A stretch of 64,000 bases of DNA, taken from assembly GCF_019097855.1 (NCBI RefSeq), contig NZ_JAHRGL010000001.1, positions 186,001 to 250,000 of the forward strand. Direction: 5' to 3'. How positions within the stretch are numbered: the first letter of the stretch is position 1; each line of letters starts with the position of its first letter. The stretch is from Geopseudomonas aromaticivorans. GTDB lineage: Bacteria; Pseudomonadota; Gammaproteobacteria; Pseudomonadales; Pseudomonadaceae. The notes beneath the pieces were generated by a model, which saw only the letters and a program-made list of their open reading frames with translations, was not told the origin of the DNA and searched no databases. Positions 1 to 13,738 of this stretch are shown piece by piece. Made by a program: the position numbers and the translations under genes.

Positions 1-2266
<2,266 letters not shown>

Positions 2267-2592
2267 CGACTGATCTCCATGCTGTGTAAGCTCGAACCCG
2301 CTGCAGCCGGCATGCCGGTGTCCAAGAGCATAGCCCCTGGCCATCCCGCATGATCGGTGGCGGGAGCGACCGAACCCGGCAAACAGCCGATTCATCTATT
2401 CGTTTTATCGATGCCCGGCACCTTCGGGGAAGTCCGCGAGCTTGTCAATTGCGCCAGGCGGCGGCGGCTCCGCGTTGCGCGTCAGGCATGACCAATGTCA
2501 TGCCGCGGCTGGTGCGCAGGACTCACCATCTTTCGGACACGCTGCGAACCGGGCCATACTGGCCTAAATACGCGCTGCCAAGGAGAACAGCC
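2267..2592. promoter_or_regulatory. divergent fadB / usp intergenic region with an inverted repeat
   Basis: This 326-base gap separates the divergent fadB and universal stress protein genes and must hold both promoters. A perfect 7-bp inverted repeat, GGCATGA then 6 bases then TCATGCC, occupies 2485-2504, about 90 bases before the usp start. It could be an operator or a small hairpin. A TTGACA reading toward fadB lies at 2443-2448 (TGTCAA on plus), but no good -10 follows at the right distance. No Anr/Fnr-type TTGAT-N4-ATCAA site was found. Confidence 0.35.
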
Positions 2593-3033
2593 ATGACCTA
2601 CCAACATCTGCTGATCGCGGTCGACCTGACCGATGACTGCCACAAGGTGATCGAACGCGCCGAGGCGCTGGCCGGCTGCTGCGCGGCCAAGCTGACGCTG
2701 GTGCACGTGATCGAACCCATGTCCATGGCCTTCGGCGGCGATGTCCCGCTGGACCTCTCGGCCCTGCAGGAGCAGCAGACCGAGCAGGCCCGCCAACAGC
2801 TGGAAGCCTTTTCCACCCAGCACCCGCAACTGGGTAAGGAAAACTGCCGGCTGCTATTCGGCCAGCCGCGCCAGGAAATCCATCGCCTGGCCCACGAACT
2901 GGGCTGCGACCTGATCGTGACCGGCAGCCATGGCCGCCATGGCCTGGCCCTGCTGCTCGGCTCGACCTCCAACGACCTGCTGCACGGCGCCACCTGCGAC
3001 GTGCTGGCGGTGCACCTGCCCAAGCCGGAGTAA
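2593..3033 (+). CDS. universal stress protein (UspA family)
   Basis: A 146-aa single-domain Usp protein, a cytoplasmic nucleotide-binding stress protein. It begins MTYQHLLIAVDLTDD, the usual first beta strand with the acidic residue. The C-terminal part carries the glycine-rich ATP-binding signature, GSHGRHG followed by LLLGSTSNDLL. The ATG at 2593 is preceded by AGGAGA at 2581, which decides the start against a longer upstream frame. It stands alone, divergent from fadB and convergent with the gene at 3087. Usp proteins are commonly induced by starvation or low oxygen in Pseudomonas; no regulator site is clear here beyond the inverted repeat at 2485. Confidence 0.93.
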   Translation: MTYQHLLIAVDLTDDCHKVIERAEALAGCCAAKLTLVHVIEPMSMAFGGDVPLDLSALQEQQTEQARQQLEAFSTQHPQLGKENCRLLFGQPRQEIHRLAHELGCDLIVTGSHGRHGLALLLGSTSNDLLHGATCDVLAVHLPKPE

Positions 3034-3086
3034 GTCGAGATCGCGGGCGCCGCATCAGGCCTTGCACCTGACGCGGCGCGTCAGCC

Positions 3087-3779
3087 TCAGGACAGACTGA
3101 ACTCGCTGCTGGTGCTCATCACCAGCGGGCGGATCTTGCTGAGCTGGGCTTCCAGTGAATAGGACACACTGGAGGCCATGGAGAAGAAACTGAGGAAGGC
3201 CTTGAGGTTGGAGTCGCCCTCGCAGGTGGCGAGGATGCGCTGCCAGAAGGCCTGGTTGACCAGCTGCAGCTGCTGGTAATTCTTGATCAGGCCCTTCAGC
3301 TCCCAGTCGGCATGCCGGCCTTCGCGCAGGTTGTAGTACTGGCGCATCAGGTACAGCGAGACGGTGCGCAGGATGAACTCCTGGTTGCTGGCGAACGGCA
3401 GGTGCTGCAGGGCCATCGGCTTGAGCCGGCAGAGCATCGGGCAGGCACTGGTCGCCATCAGCACGCCGAGCAGCGAACGCAATCCGGCCTCGAGGCTGAC
3501 TTCCTTGTAGTACTCGCGTTCGGCGGTGATCACCCGCACCTTGGCCTTCTGGAAGGCCGGCAGCCCGCGGAAATCCTCGATCACCCGGTACAGGTCAACC
3601 GCCGCCGGGCAGTGGTGGTGCAGGTCCTTGTTCAGCGGGCAGTTGCTGCACTGCTCGTGCTCCAGCCGAGTCCAGCGTGGCGCATCGCCAGCCTGCTGCG
3701 GGTCGTAGCTGCGATCCAGCTCGACCCGATAGTTGAACTCGTGATTGTCGTCCAGGGTGATCTTATAGTCGATGGTCAT
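3087..3779 (-). CDS. conserved protein of unknown function (DUF6901-like)
   Basis: A 230-aa soluble protein without signal peptide or membrane segments. It begins MTIDYKITLDDNHEFNYRVELD. Two cysteine clusters stand out: C-x2-C with a following HHHC in the first third (EQCSNCPLNKD), and ACPMLCRLKP near the middle, so a metal or Fe-S site is possible. From memory it resembles the Pseudomonas family DUF6901, but I cannot confirm this. It begins 26 bases downstream of the uup stop on the same strand, so it is probably cotranscribed with the ABC-F gene. No function is assigned. Confidence 0.75.
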   Translation of the reverse strand: MTIDYKITLDDNHEFNYRVELDRSYDPQQAGDAPRWTRLEHEQCSNCPLNKDLHHHCPAAVDLYRVIEDFRGLPAFQKAKVRVITAEREYYKEVSLEAGLRSLLGVLMATSACPMLCRLKPMALQHLPFASNQEFILRTVSLYLMRQYYNLREGRHADWELKGLIKNYQQLQLVNQAFWQRILATCEGDSNLKAFLSFFSMASSVSYSLEAQLSKIRPLVMSTSSEFSLS

Positions 3780-3805
3780 TCCCTACTCCGTGTCCTTATC
3801 AGTCA

Positions 3806-5722
<1,917 letters not shown>

Positions 5723-5861
5723 GGGGCGCCTCCATCGGAATCGGCGCGCATTCTACCTGCAGTTGGTAGCGGCCGGGGACAATGCTTTGCTTTAACCCCG
5801 CGCGGCAGAAGGCTAAGCTTTACGCCATCGTCCAGCCCGCCCCCATAGCGTCGAAACTTCC

Positions 5862-7796
5862 ATGCGCGTTCGTCCGTTTGCCCTGTTTGTCTGCCTGCTG
5901 GCCGGTTTCGGCCTGCTGGCCCAGCCCGCCACCGCCAGCTCGCTGCCCCAGCAGCGGGCCCTCTACGACGAAGCCAAGCGCGCCTTGGCCAAGAACGACC
6001 CCGCGCCCTACCTGCGCGCCCGCCAGGCCCTGCGCGACTACCCGCTGGAGCCGCTGCTGGCCTACGACGAGCTAACCCTGCGCCTGAAGACGGCCAGCAA
6101 TGCGGAGATCGAGGCCTTCCTCACCGAACACGGCGACCTGCCACAGATCGGCTGGATGAAGCTGCGCTGGCTGCGCTGGCTGGCCGAGCGCGACGACTGG
6201 CAGACCTTCATCAAGCACTACTCCTCGGCCCTCAACTTCACCGAGCTGGACTGTCTGTTCGGCGAGTATCAGTTCCGCCACGGCAAGGCCGCCGACGGCG
6301 CGCTGACCGCCGAGCGCCTGTGGTTGGTCGGCAAGTCGCAGCCCAACACCTGCGACCGCCTGTTCGACCTCTGGCAGGCCCGCGGCGGGCTGACCGAGGA
6401 ACTGCGCTGGAAGCGCGCCAAGCTGGCCGCCGAGGCGCGCAACTACGGTCTGGCCGCCAGCCTGGTGCGCACCCTCGGCAGCTTGTCGCCCCAGGGCCTG
6501 TTGCTGCTCGACGTGGCGCAGAAGCCCGAACTGCTGCTGCAGCGCCAGCGCTTCGCCGCCACCGACCGCCACACCGCCGACGTCGTCGGCCTCGGCCTGC
6601 GCCGCCTGGCCCGGCAGAATCCCGAGCAGGCCCTCGGTCTGCTCGAGGAGTACAGCCGCCGCCTGCCCTTCTCCAACGAGGAAAAGGTCGCCATTGCCCG
6701 CGAGATCGGCCTGACCCTGGCGCGCCGCTTCGATGCCCGCGCGCTGCAGGTGATGACCCAGTACGACCCCGAGCTGCGCGACGACACCGTCAGCGAGTGG
6801 CGCGGCCGCCTGCTGCTGCGCCTGGGGCGCTGGGCGGAGGTCAACCAACTGACCCGGCAGATGCCCGGCGATCTGGCCACCACCAACCGCTGGCGCTACT
6901 GGCAGGCGCGCAGCCTGCAGCTAGCCCAGCCCAACAGCCAGGCCTCGCAGAGCCTGTACCAGCCGGTGGCCGGCGAGCGCGATTTCTACGGTTTCCTCGC
7001 CGCCGACCGGATCAACGCGCCGTACCAACTCAACAACAAGCCGATGGCCCTCGATCCGAAGGTGATGCAGAAGGTGCGCAATACCGCCGGCATCCGCCGG
7101 GCCCTGGAATTCCATGCCCGCGGGCAGATCGTCGACGGCCGCCGCGAGTGGTACCACGTCAGCCGTCTGTTCAGCCGCGAGGAGCTGGTGGCCCAGGCGC
7201 GCCTCGGCTACGAGATGGAATGGTACTTCCCGGCGATCCGCGCCATCAGCCAGGCGCAGTACTGGGACGACCTGGACGTGCGCTTCCCGATGGCCCACCA
7301 GCACACCCTGACCCGCGAGGCACGCAGCCGTGGCCTGCACTCCAGCTGGGTATTTGCCATCACCCGCCAGGAAAGCGGCTTCATGGCCGACGCGCGCTCG
7401 GGCGTCGGCGCCATGGGCCTGATGCAGCTGATGCCGGCCACCGCCAAGGAAACCGCACGGCGCTACGGCATTCCGCTGGCCTCGCCGCAGCAGGCGCTCA
7501 ATCCCAACGTCAACATCCAGCTCGGCGCCGCCTACCTCAGCCAAGTCTACGGCCAGTTCGGCGGCAACCGCATCCTCGCCTCGGCCGCCTACAATGCCGG
7601 CCCCGGCCGCGTGCGCCAGTGGCTGAGCGGCAGCGAACGCATGCCCTTCGACATCTGGATCGAAACCATCCCCTACGACGAGACCCGTCAGTACGTGCAG
7701 AACGTGCTGTCATATTCGGTGATCTATGGGGAAAAGCTCGGCGCGCCGCAGAAACTGGTGGAGTGGCACGAGCGCGAACTGGCGCCGCAGCAGTAG
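5862..7796 (+). CDS. slt: soluble lytic murein transglycosylase
   Basis: A 644-aa periplasmic enzyme of the Slt70 family, which cleaves the MurNAc-GlcNAc bond of peptidoglycan to make 1,6-anhydro ends. The N-terminus is a signal peptide (MRVRPFALFVCLLAGFGLLA then an Ala-x-Ala-like site). A long helical superhelix follows. The C-terminal lysozyme-like domain has the catalytic Glu at about residue 503 in ITRQESGFMADARS, then GAMGLMQLMPATAK and SAYNAGPGRVRQWL. Length matches Slt. It is a single gene between uup and a convergent MOSC gene, with a palindromic repeat just after its stop. Confidence 0.95.
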   Translation: MRVRPFALFVCLLAGFGLLAQPATASSLPQQRALYDEAKRALAKNDPAPYLRARQALRDYPLEPLLAYDELTLRLKTASNAEIEAFLTEHGDLPQIGWMKLRWLRWLAERDDWQTFIKHYSSALNFTELDCLFGEYQFRHGKAADGALTAERLWLVGKSQPNTCDRLFDLWQARGGLTEELRWKRAKLAAEARNYGLAASLVRTLGSLSPQGLLLLDVAQKPELLLQRQRFAATDRHTADVVGLGLRRLARQNPEQALGLLEEYSRRLPFSNEEKVAIAREIGLTLARRFDARALQVMTQYDPELRDDTVSEWRGRLLLRLGRWAEVNQLTRQMPGDLATTNRWRYWQARSLQLAQPNSQASQSLYQPVAGERDFYGFLAADRINAPYQLNNKPMALDPKVMQKVRNTAGIRRALEFHARGQIVDGRREWYHVSRLFSREELVAQARLGYEMEWYFPAIRAISQAQYWDDLDVRFPMAHQHTLTREARSRGLHSSWVFAITRQESGFMADARSGVGAMGLMQLMPATAKETARRYGIPLASPQQALNPNVNIQLGAAYLSQVYGQFGGNRILASAAYNAGPGRVRQWLSGSERMPFDIWIETIPYDETRQYVQNVLSYSVIYGEKLGAPQKLVEWHERELAPQQ

Positions 7797-7813
7797 GGCG
7801 ACTCGGCACGAAT

Positions 7814-7925
7814 GTAGGGTGGGTTAGGCCGCAGGCCGTAACCCACCGAACGGTCGCCATGCCGCGCAAGGATGCCTGTCGGCATCCTTGGCGGGTTACG
7901 CCGCTACGCGGCTAACCCACCCTAC
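7814..7925. repeat. palindromic REP-like doublet with 14-bp terminal inverted repeats
   Basis: A 112-bp element between the convergent slt and MOSC genes. Its ends are perfect inverted repeats, GTAGGGTGGGTTAG at 7814-7827 and CTAACCCACCCTAC at 7912-7925. Each half is itself a hairpin (GGGTTA...TAACCC), and the centre carries another, AAGGATGCC/GGCATCCTT. A half-element with the same right end occurs at 25547-25582, so this is a dispersed family. REP pairs of this type lie in Pseudomonas intergenic regions and may affect transcript ends. Confidence 0.8.
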
Positions 7926-7933
7926 GAATCGCC

Positions 7934-8740
7934 TCAATCCAGCAAGGTCACCGGCATGCCCACCTCCAGCACGCCGGTACCGCGCTGGATCAGGTTCTGG
8001 CCGAAGTACACGCCCTCGGCATCGCGGCGGTAGGTGGCCAGGGTGCGCAGCGGTTCACCGTCCTCGGCGCGCTCGCCACTGTGCGGATCGAGGGTCGGAA
8101 TGGCGCAGCGCGAACAGGGCTTGACCCGCTCGAACTCGATGTCGCCGATGCGCAGGCGCCGCCAGCCGTCCTCGGCGTAGGGTAGCGCGCCCTCGACCAC
8201 CAGATTCGGACGGAACCGCAGCATTTCCAGCGGCCGCCCGACCCGCGCCGCCAGGTCATCCAGCGACGCCTGGCCGATCAGCAGCAACGGAAAACCGTCG
8301 GCAAAGCCCACCTTGTCGCCCACCTGGGCGTAGGCCGTGTCCACCTGCCGCGCGCGCTGTGCCGGCACATGCACCAGCCGGCAATCGCGGTCGAGCAACA
8401 CGTTGAGCCACCGCGCCGCGGCATCACCGGCATCCGGCACCTGCAGACTGTCGCTCCACACGCTGACCCCGCGCAACGCCTGGTCCGCCAGCGGCACCGG
8501 CACCGTCAGGGCAGCCTGCCCCGGCGCGCTCAGCTGCAGCGTCCGCTCATCCAGCCAGCGCGCGCAGATCTGCGCCATGCGCGGCAGCTGACGCTGGGTC
8601 AGGAAACGACCGCTGGCCGCATCGACGACCATCCAGCGCCGGTCGCCGGCCAGGCCGAGGGCGTCCACTTCGACGCGCTGCAGCGCCTCGCCGGCGAGGG
8701 ATTTGACCGGAAAACGGTAGAGCGCGGAGAGTCGCAGCAT
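7934..8740 (-). CDS. MOSC domain protein (YcbX-like)
   Basis: A 268-aa protein with the MOSC N-terminal beta-barrel (LSALYRFPVKSLAGE) followed by a MOSC domain. This family handles sulfur or molybdenum-cofactor-linked chemistry; YcbX of E. coli reduces N-hydroxylated base analogues. The conserved cysteine lies in KPCSRCAIPTLDP and is followed by the C-terminal GVYFGQNLI motif. No ferredoxin domain is fused here, unlike E. coli YcbX, so a separate electron donor would be needed. It is convergent with slt and lies 72 bases downstream of the uvrB stop on the same strand. Confidence 0.88.
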   Translation of the reverse strand: MLRLSALYRFPVKSLAGEALQRVEVDALGLAGDRRWMVVDAASGRFLTQRQLPRMAQICARWLDERTLQLSAPGQAALTVPVPLADQALRGVSVWSDSLQVPDAGDAAARWLNVLLDRDCRLVHVPAQRARQVDTAYAQVGDKVGFADGFPLLLIGQASLDDLAARVGRPLEMLRFRPNLVVEGALPYAEDGWRRLRIGDIEFERVKPCSRCAIPTLDPHSGERAEDGEPLRTLATYRRDAEGVYFGQNLIQRGTGVLEVGMPVTLLD

Positions 8741-8812
8741 GGCCGGGCGTCCTTGGGTAAAAAAGCCTTATAACGACTGGCGCAGGGCCCCGGCAAGCAC
8801 GCCGCCGGCGCA

Positions 8813-10828
<2,016 letters not shown>

Positions 10829-10923
10829 GGAAACCTCGAAAGACCGGGACAGCCCGCACCGCACATCGCACGAATGGCCAATTTCGCCACACCTGCGTAT
10901 CGCCGCACCGGGATGGTGCTGTC

Positions 10924-10976
10924 TATAATATCGCCCCGTTTGCACAACACCCTAGCCGCAATGACGGCAGGGTGTT
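10924..10976 (+). promoter_or_regulatory. aminotransferase promoter -10 and 5' UTR stem-loop
   Basis: A perfect TATAAT lies at 10924-10929, but no good -35 is visible 16-18 bases upstream. Starting about 10 bases after the expected transcript start is a long stem-loop. AACACCCT (10946-10953) pairs with AGGGTGTT (10969-10976), and GCCG/CGGC pair inside it around a 6-base loop, with one unpaired A. There is no U tract after it, so it is not a simple terminator. It may stabilise the mRNA or regulate translation of the gene at 11016. Confidence 0.5.
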
Positions 10977-11015
10977 ACACCGCCTCTCCTCCTCATTCTC
11001 TCCGAGCTGCCGAAC

Positions 11016-12212
11016 ATGAGTCTGTTCTCCGCCGTCGAAATGGCTCCCCGCGACCCCATCCTGGGTCTCAACGAAGCGTTCAATGCCGACACCCGCCCGG
11101 GCAAGATCAATCTTGGCGTAGGCGTGTACTTCACCGAGGAAGGCCGTATTCCGCTGCTGCGCGCCGTGATCGAGGCCGAGAAGGCCCGCCTGGCCGCCCA
11201 GGCGCCGCGCGGCTACCTGCCGATCGAAGGCATCGCCGCCTATGACAGCGCCGTGCAGAAGCTGCTGTTCGGCGAAGGCTCCGCCCTGCTGGCCGAAGGC
11301 CGTGTGGTCACCACCCAGGCCCTCGGCGGCACCGGCGCGCTGAAGACCGGCGCCGACTTCCTCAAGCGCCTGTTGCCCAATGCCGTGGTCGCCATCAGCA
11401 ATCCGAGCTGGGAGAACCACCGCGCGCTGTTCGAGTCCGCCGGCTTCCCGGTGCAGAACTACAGCTACTACGACGCCGCCACCCAGGGCGTTGACCTGGC
11501 CGGCATGCTCGCCGACCTGCGCGCCCTGCCGGCGCAGTCGATCATCGTGCTGCACGCCTGCTGCCACAACCCGACCGGCGTCGACCTGTCCTCCAGCGAC
11601 TGGAAGCAGGTCCTGGAAGTGGTGCGCGAGCGCGGCCACGTGCCGTTTCTCGACATCGCCTACCAAGGCTTCGGCGACGGCATCGCCGAGGACGCCGAGG
11701 CGGTGCGCCTGTTCGCCGATTCCGGCCTGCAGTTCTTCGTCTCCAGCTCCTTCTCCAAGTCGTTCTCGCTGTACGGCGAGCGTGTCGGTGCCCTGTCGAT
11801 CGTCACCGAGTCCAAGGAAGAAGCCGGCCGCGTGCTGTCGCAGGTCAAGCGGGTGATCCGCACCAACTACTCCAACCCGCCGACCCACGGTGCCAGCATC
11901 GTCGCCGCGGTACTCAACAGCCCCGAGCTGCGTGCCCTGTGGGAAGAAGAGCTGGGCGAAATGCGCCAGCGCATCCGCAGCCTGCGCACCAGCATGGTCG
12001 AGCAACTGGCCGCCCACGGCGCCAAGCGCGACTTCGGCTTCGTCGCCCGCCAGCGCGGCATGTTCTCCTACTCCGGCCTGAGCAGCGAGCAGGTCGAGCG
12101 CCTGAAGAACGAGTTCGGCATCTACGCCGTCGGCACCGGGCGCATCTGCGTTGCTGCGCTGAACAGCAAGAATCTCGACGTGGTCACCCGCGCCATCGTC
12201 CAGGTACTCTGA
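11016..12212 (+). CDS. aromatic/aspartate amino acid aminotransferase (class I, AspC/TyrB type)
   Basis: A 398-aa PLP-dependent aminotransferase of the aspartate/aromatic group, transferring amino groups between aspartate or aromatic amino acids and 2-oxoglutarate. Features are NLGVGVYFTEEGRIPLL at the N-terminus, HACCHNPTGVDLS in the middle, and the PLP lysine at residue 248 in SSSFSKSFSLYGERVG. A substrate-carboxylate Arg lies in the C-terminal SYSGLS region. Length is normal. The order uvrB / aminotransferase / tRNA-Asn matches what I remember for P. aeruginosa PA3138-PA3139. Sequence alone does not separate TyrB from AspC activity, so no symbol is given. Confidence 0.93.
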   Translation: MSLFSAVEMAPRDPILGLNEAFNADTRPGKINLGVGVYFTEEGRIPLLRAVIEAEKARLAAQAPRGYLPIEGIAAYDSAVQKLLFGEGSALLAEGRVVTTQALGGTGALKTGADFLKRLLPNAVVAISNPSWENHRALFESAGFPVQNYSYYDAATQGVDLAGMLADLRALPAQSIIVLHACCHNPTGVDLSSSDWKQVLEVVRERGHVPFLDIAYQGFGDGIAEDAEAVRLFADSGLQFFVSSSFSKSFSLYGERVGALSIVTESKEEAGRVLSQVKRVIRTNYSNPPTHGASIVAAVLNSPELRALWEEELGEMRQRIRSLRTSMVEQLAAHGAKRDFGFVARQRGMFSYSGLSSEQVERLKNEFGIYAVGTGRICVAALNSKNLDVVTRAIVQVL

Positions 12213-12221
12213 ACCGAATGC

Positions 12222-12269
12222 GTGAAGTCAGCCTCAGGGGGTTGACTTCACCTTTCAAATCAGTAGGAT
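12222..12269 (+). promoter_or_regulatory. tRNA-Asn promoter overlapped by an inverted repeat
   Basis: TTGACT at 12242-12247 and TAGGAT at 12264-12269 are separated by 16 bases and lie just ahead of the tRNA at 12282. They are followed by a GC-rich discriminator, as is usual for stable-RNA promoters. A perfect 9-bp inverted repeat, GTGAAGTCA (12222-12230) and TGACTTCAC (12243-12251), overlaps the -35. It may be the transcript end of the upstream aminotransferase gene, an operator, or both. Confidence 0.55.
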
Positions 12270-12281
12270 AGGCACCGTTGT

Positions 12282-12357
12282 TCCGCGATAGCTCAGTCGG
12301 TAGAGCAAATGACTGTTAATCATTGGGTCCCTGGTTCGAGTCCAGGTCGCGGAGCCA
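12282..12357 (+). tRNA. tRNA-Asn (anticodon GTT)
   Basis: A 76-nt cloverleaf is readable by eye. The acceptor stem TCCGCGA pairs with TCGCGGA, followed by discriminator G and an encoded CCA. The anticodon stem AATGA/TCATT encloses the loop CTGTTAA with anticodon GTT at 12315-12317. The T arm is GGTTCGAGTCC-like. A strong intrinsic terminator follows at once. A second copy of the 3' end lies 157 bases downstream. Confidence 0.97.
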
Positions 12358-12364
12358 AATCCTG

Positions 12365-12392
12365 AAAAGACCCAGCCCCGGCTGGGTCTTTT
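12365..12392 (+). terminator. intrinsic terminator after tRNA-Asn
   Basis: AAAAGACCCAGC (12365-12376), loop CCCG, then GCTGGGTCTTTT (12381-12392) form a 12-bp stem ending in a U run, immediately after the tRNA 3' end. Confidence 0.9.
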
Positions 12393-12492
12393 CGTTTGTG
12401 CCGGACTCTCACCAGGGACTGCGTCCCAGGTTATTCGGCCCTGCGGGCTTCACCCCTTCGGGGCCGCGCTGAAGCGCGTTCGGCTTGCGCCG

Positions 12493-12517
12493 TCGAGTCC
12501 AGGTCGCGGAGCCAAAT
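12493..12517 (+). pseudogene. duplicated 3' end of tRNA-Asn (remnant or att-like site)
   Basis: The 25 bases at 12493-12517 repeat 12336-12360 exactly: the T-arm 3' half, acceptor 3' strand, CCA and the following AAT. The rest of a tRNA is missing upstream of it, replaced by GC-rich palindromic sequence at about 12440-12492. A second terminator of similar build follows at 12523. This fits a decayed tandem tRNA-Asn copy whose 5' two thirds were lost. It could instead be the duplicated att end left by an element that integrated at the tRNA. Confidence 0.75.
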
Positions 12518-12522
12518 TCCAG

Positions 12523-12550
12523 AAAACCCCAGCCTAGGCTGGGGTTTTTT
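12523..12550 (+). terminator. second intrinsic terminator, after the tRNA remnant
   Basis: AAAACCCCAGCC (12523-12534), loop TA, GGCTGGGGTTTT (12537-12548) and a continuing T run to 12550. Its core (CCCAGCC/GGCTGGG) and distance from the CCA resemble the terminator at 12365, which supports an ancestral tandem duplication of tRNA plus terminator. Confidence 0.88.
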
Positions 12551-12645
12551 ATTGCCTGAAAATCCCCCCTGCCGAGCCTCGGGCCTGCGCCGCCGAAAAT
12601 CTCGCCTATGGTTGTAGCTACCGACCGTCATCCGGAGGGGGGAAC

Positions 12646-12897
12646 ATGACCATTCGCACACTGAAGAAATCCCTGGGCCACACGGGCGAAGCACAGGACG
12701 AGTGGGAGCAGATCACCGATGGCAGCATCGTGGTCAGCTACAACACCGTCCGCGCCAACGCCGATGTCAGCTGGCGTCCCTTCGGCAAGGAGGACGACTG
12801 GCAGGATCTGCCCTACGTGTCCGCCGACCTGCCCGGCAGCGCCGAAAAGATTCTCGAGTTCGTGAACGACTACCTCGACCTCAACGAGGACGACTAA
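12646..12897 (+). CDS. small acidic protein of unknown function
   Basis: An 83-aa protein starting MTIRTLKKSLGHTGEAQDEW and ending in the acidic run YLDLNEDD. It is rich in Trp and Asp (WRPFGKEDDWQDLPYV) with no signal peptide, membrane segment or recognised motif. A purine-rich Shine-Dalgarno (GGAGGGGGG) lies just before the ATG. Codon use matches the neighbourhood, so I believe it is a real gene. Its last 17 bases overlap the end of the convergent sirtuin gene. Function unknown. Confidence 0.65.
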   Translation: MTIRTLKKSLGHTGEAQDEWEQITDGSIVVSYNTVRANADVSWRPFGKEDDWQDLPYVSADLPGSAEKILEFVNDYLDLNEDD

Positions 12898-13672
12898 CGT
12901 CATCCCGGCTGGCCCCGGCAAAGGCCCGGGCCAGCAACTCCGGCAGCACCATCCCTGCCGCGCCGACCAGGCAGTGCTCGCGTACCCCCTGGATCACTAG
13001 CGGCTGCGGATTGATGTGCACCACCCGCGCGCCGGCCTGCAGGGCCAGCTGCGGAATCTGCGCTGCGGGATAGACCACGCCCGAAGTGCCGACGGACAGC
13101 AGCAGATCGCAGGCCTCGGCGGCAGCGAAGGCCTGCTGCAGCGCCGGCTCCGGCAGCATCTCGCCGAACCACACCACCCCGGGACGCACCGGGCCGCCGC
13201 AGCGAGGGCAGCGCGGCGGCTCGATCCGCCGGCCCTCGGCCGGTTCCTGCGGATCGTCCGCCAGCCCGGCGAAGGGCCGCTGACAGTCGAAGCAGCGCGG
13301 CTGGTGCAGACTGCCGTGCAGGTGGATGACCTCGGTGCTGCCGGCCCGCTCGTGCAGGTCGTCGACGTTCTGGGTCACCAGGGTCAGCTGCGGCACGTGG
13401 CGGGCCAGCTCGGCGATGGCCAGATGCGCCGGATTGGGCTGCGCCTGCAGCACCTTCGTCCGCCGCCACTCGTACCAGCCCCAGACCAGCGCCGGATCGC
13501 GCCGGAACGCCTCCGCTGTGGCCAGCTCGCCCGGATCGAAGCGCTGCCACAAACCGCTCAGCGCGTCACGGAAGGTGGGAATGCCGCTTTCCGCCGAAAC
13601 CCCGGCGCCGGTGAACACCACCAGGTGGCGAGCGCAGCGCAGGGCCTCGGCGACGATTTGCAGGTCGTTCAT
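12881..13672 (-). CDS. cobB: NAD-dependent protein deacylase (Sir2 family)
   Basis: A 263-aa sirtuin that removes acyl groups from lysine using NAD. Visible motifs are FTGAGVSAESGIPTFRD (NAD binding), TQNVDDLHERAG, the catalytic His in HLHGS, and two Cys pairs (CFDC and CPRC) for structural zinc. WGWYEWRR carries the Tyr-x-x-Arg pair that in CobB/SIRT5-type sirtuins binds acidic acyl groups, so desuccinylase activity is likely as well as deacetylase. The ATG at 13672 was chosen for its GAGGAG ribosome site; an upstream TTG at 13693 is less likely. Confidence 0.92.
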   Translation of the reverse strand: MNDLQIVAEALRCARHLVVFTGAGVSAESGIPTFRDALSGLWQRFDPGELATAEAFRRDPALVWGWYEWRRTKVLQAQPNPAHLAIAELARHVPQLTLVTQNVDDLHERAGSTEVIHLHGSLHQPRCFDCQRPFAGLADDPQEPAEGRRIEPPRCPRCGGPVRPGVVWFGEMLPEPALQQAFAAAEACDLLLSVGTSGVVYPAAQIPQLALQAGARVVHINPQPLVIQGVREHCLVGAAGMVLPELLARAFAGASRDDVSRPR

Positions 13673-13738
13673 GAGGGCGAATCTCCTCGGCAATGGCCTT
13701 TGCGATCACCCGCACGACGAACGATCCGGCAACCGGGG

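Noticed and set aside
2267-2592. PsrA or Anr/Fnr operator before fadB and usp
   Set aside because: CAAAC occurs near 2379 but without a properly spaced partner, and no TTGAT-N4-ATCAA palindrome is present.
10829-10945. LexA box upstream of uvrB
   Set aside because: CTG occurs but without CAG at the required 10-base distance.
12440-12492. A small gene or RNA in the GC-rich block before the tRNA remnant
   Set aside because: It consists of short palindromes without a ribosome site or a recognisable fold.
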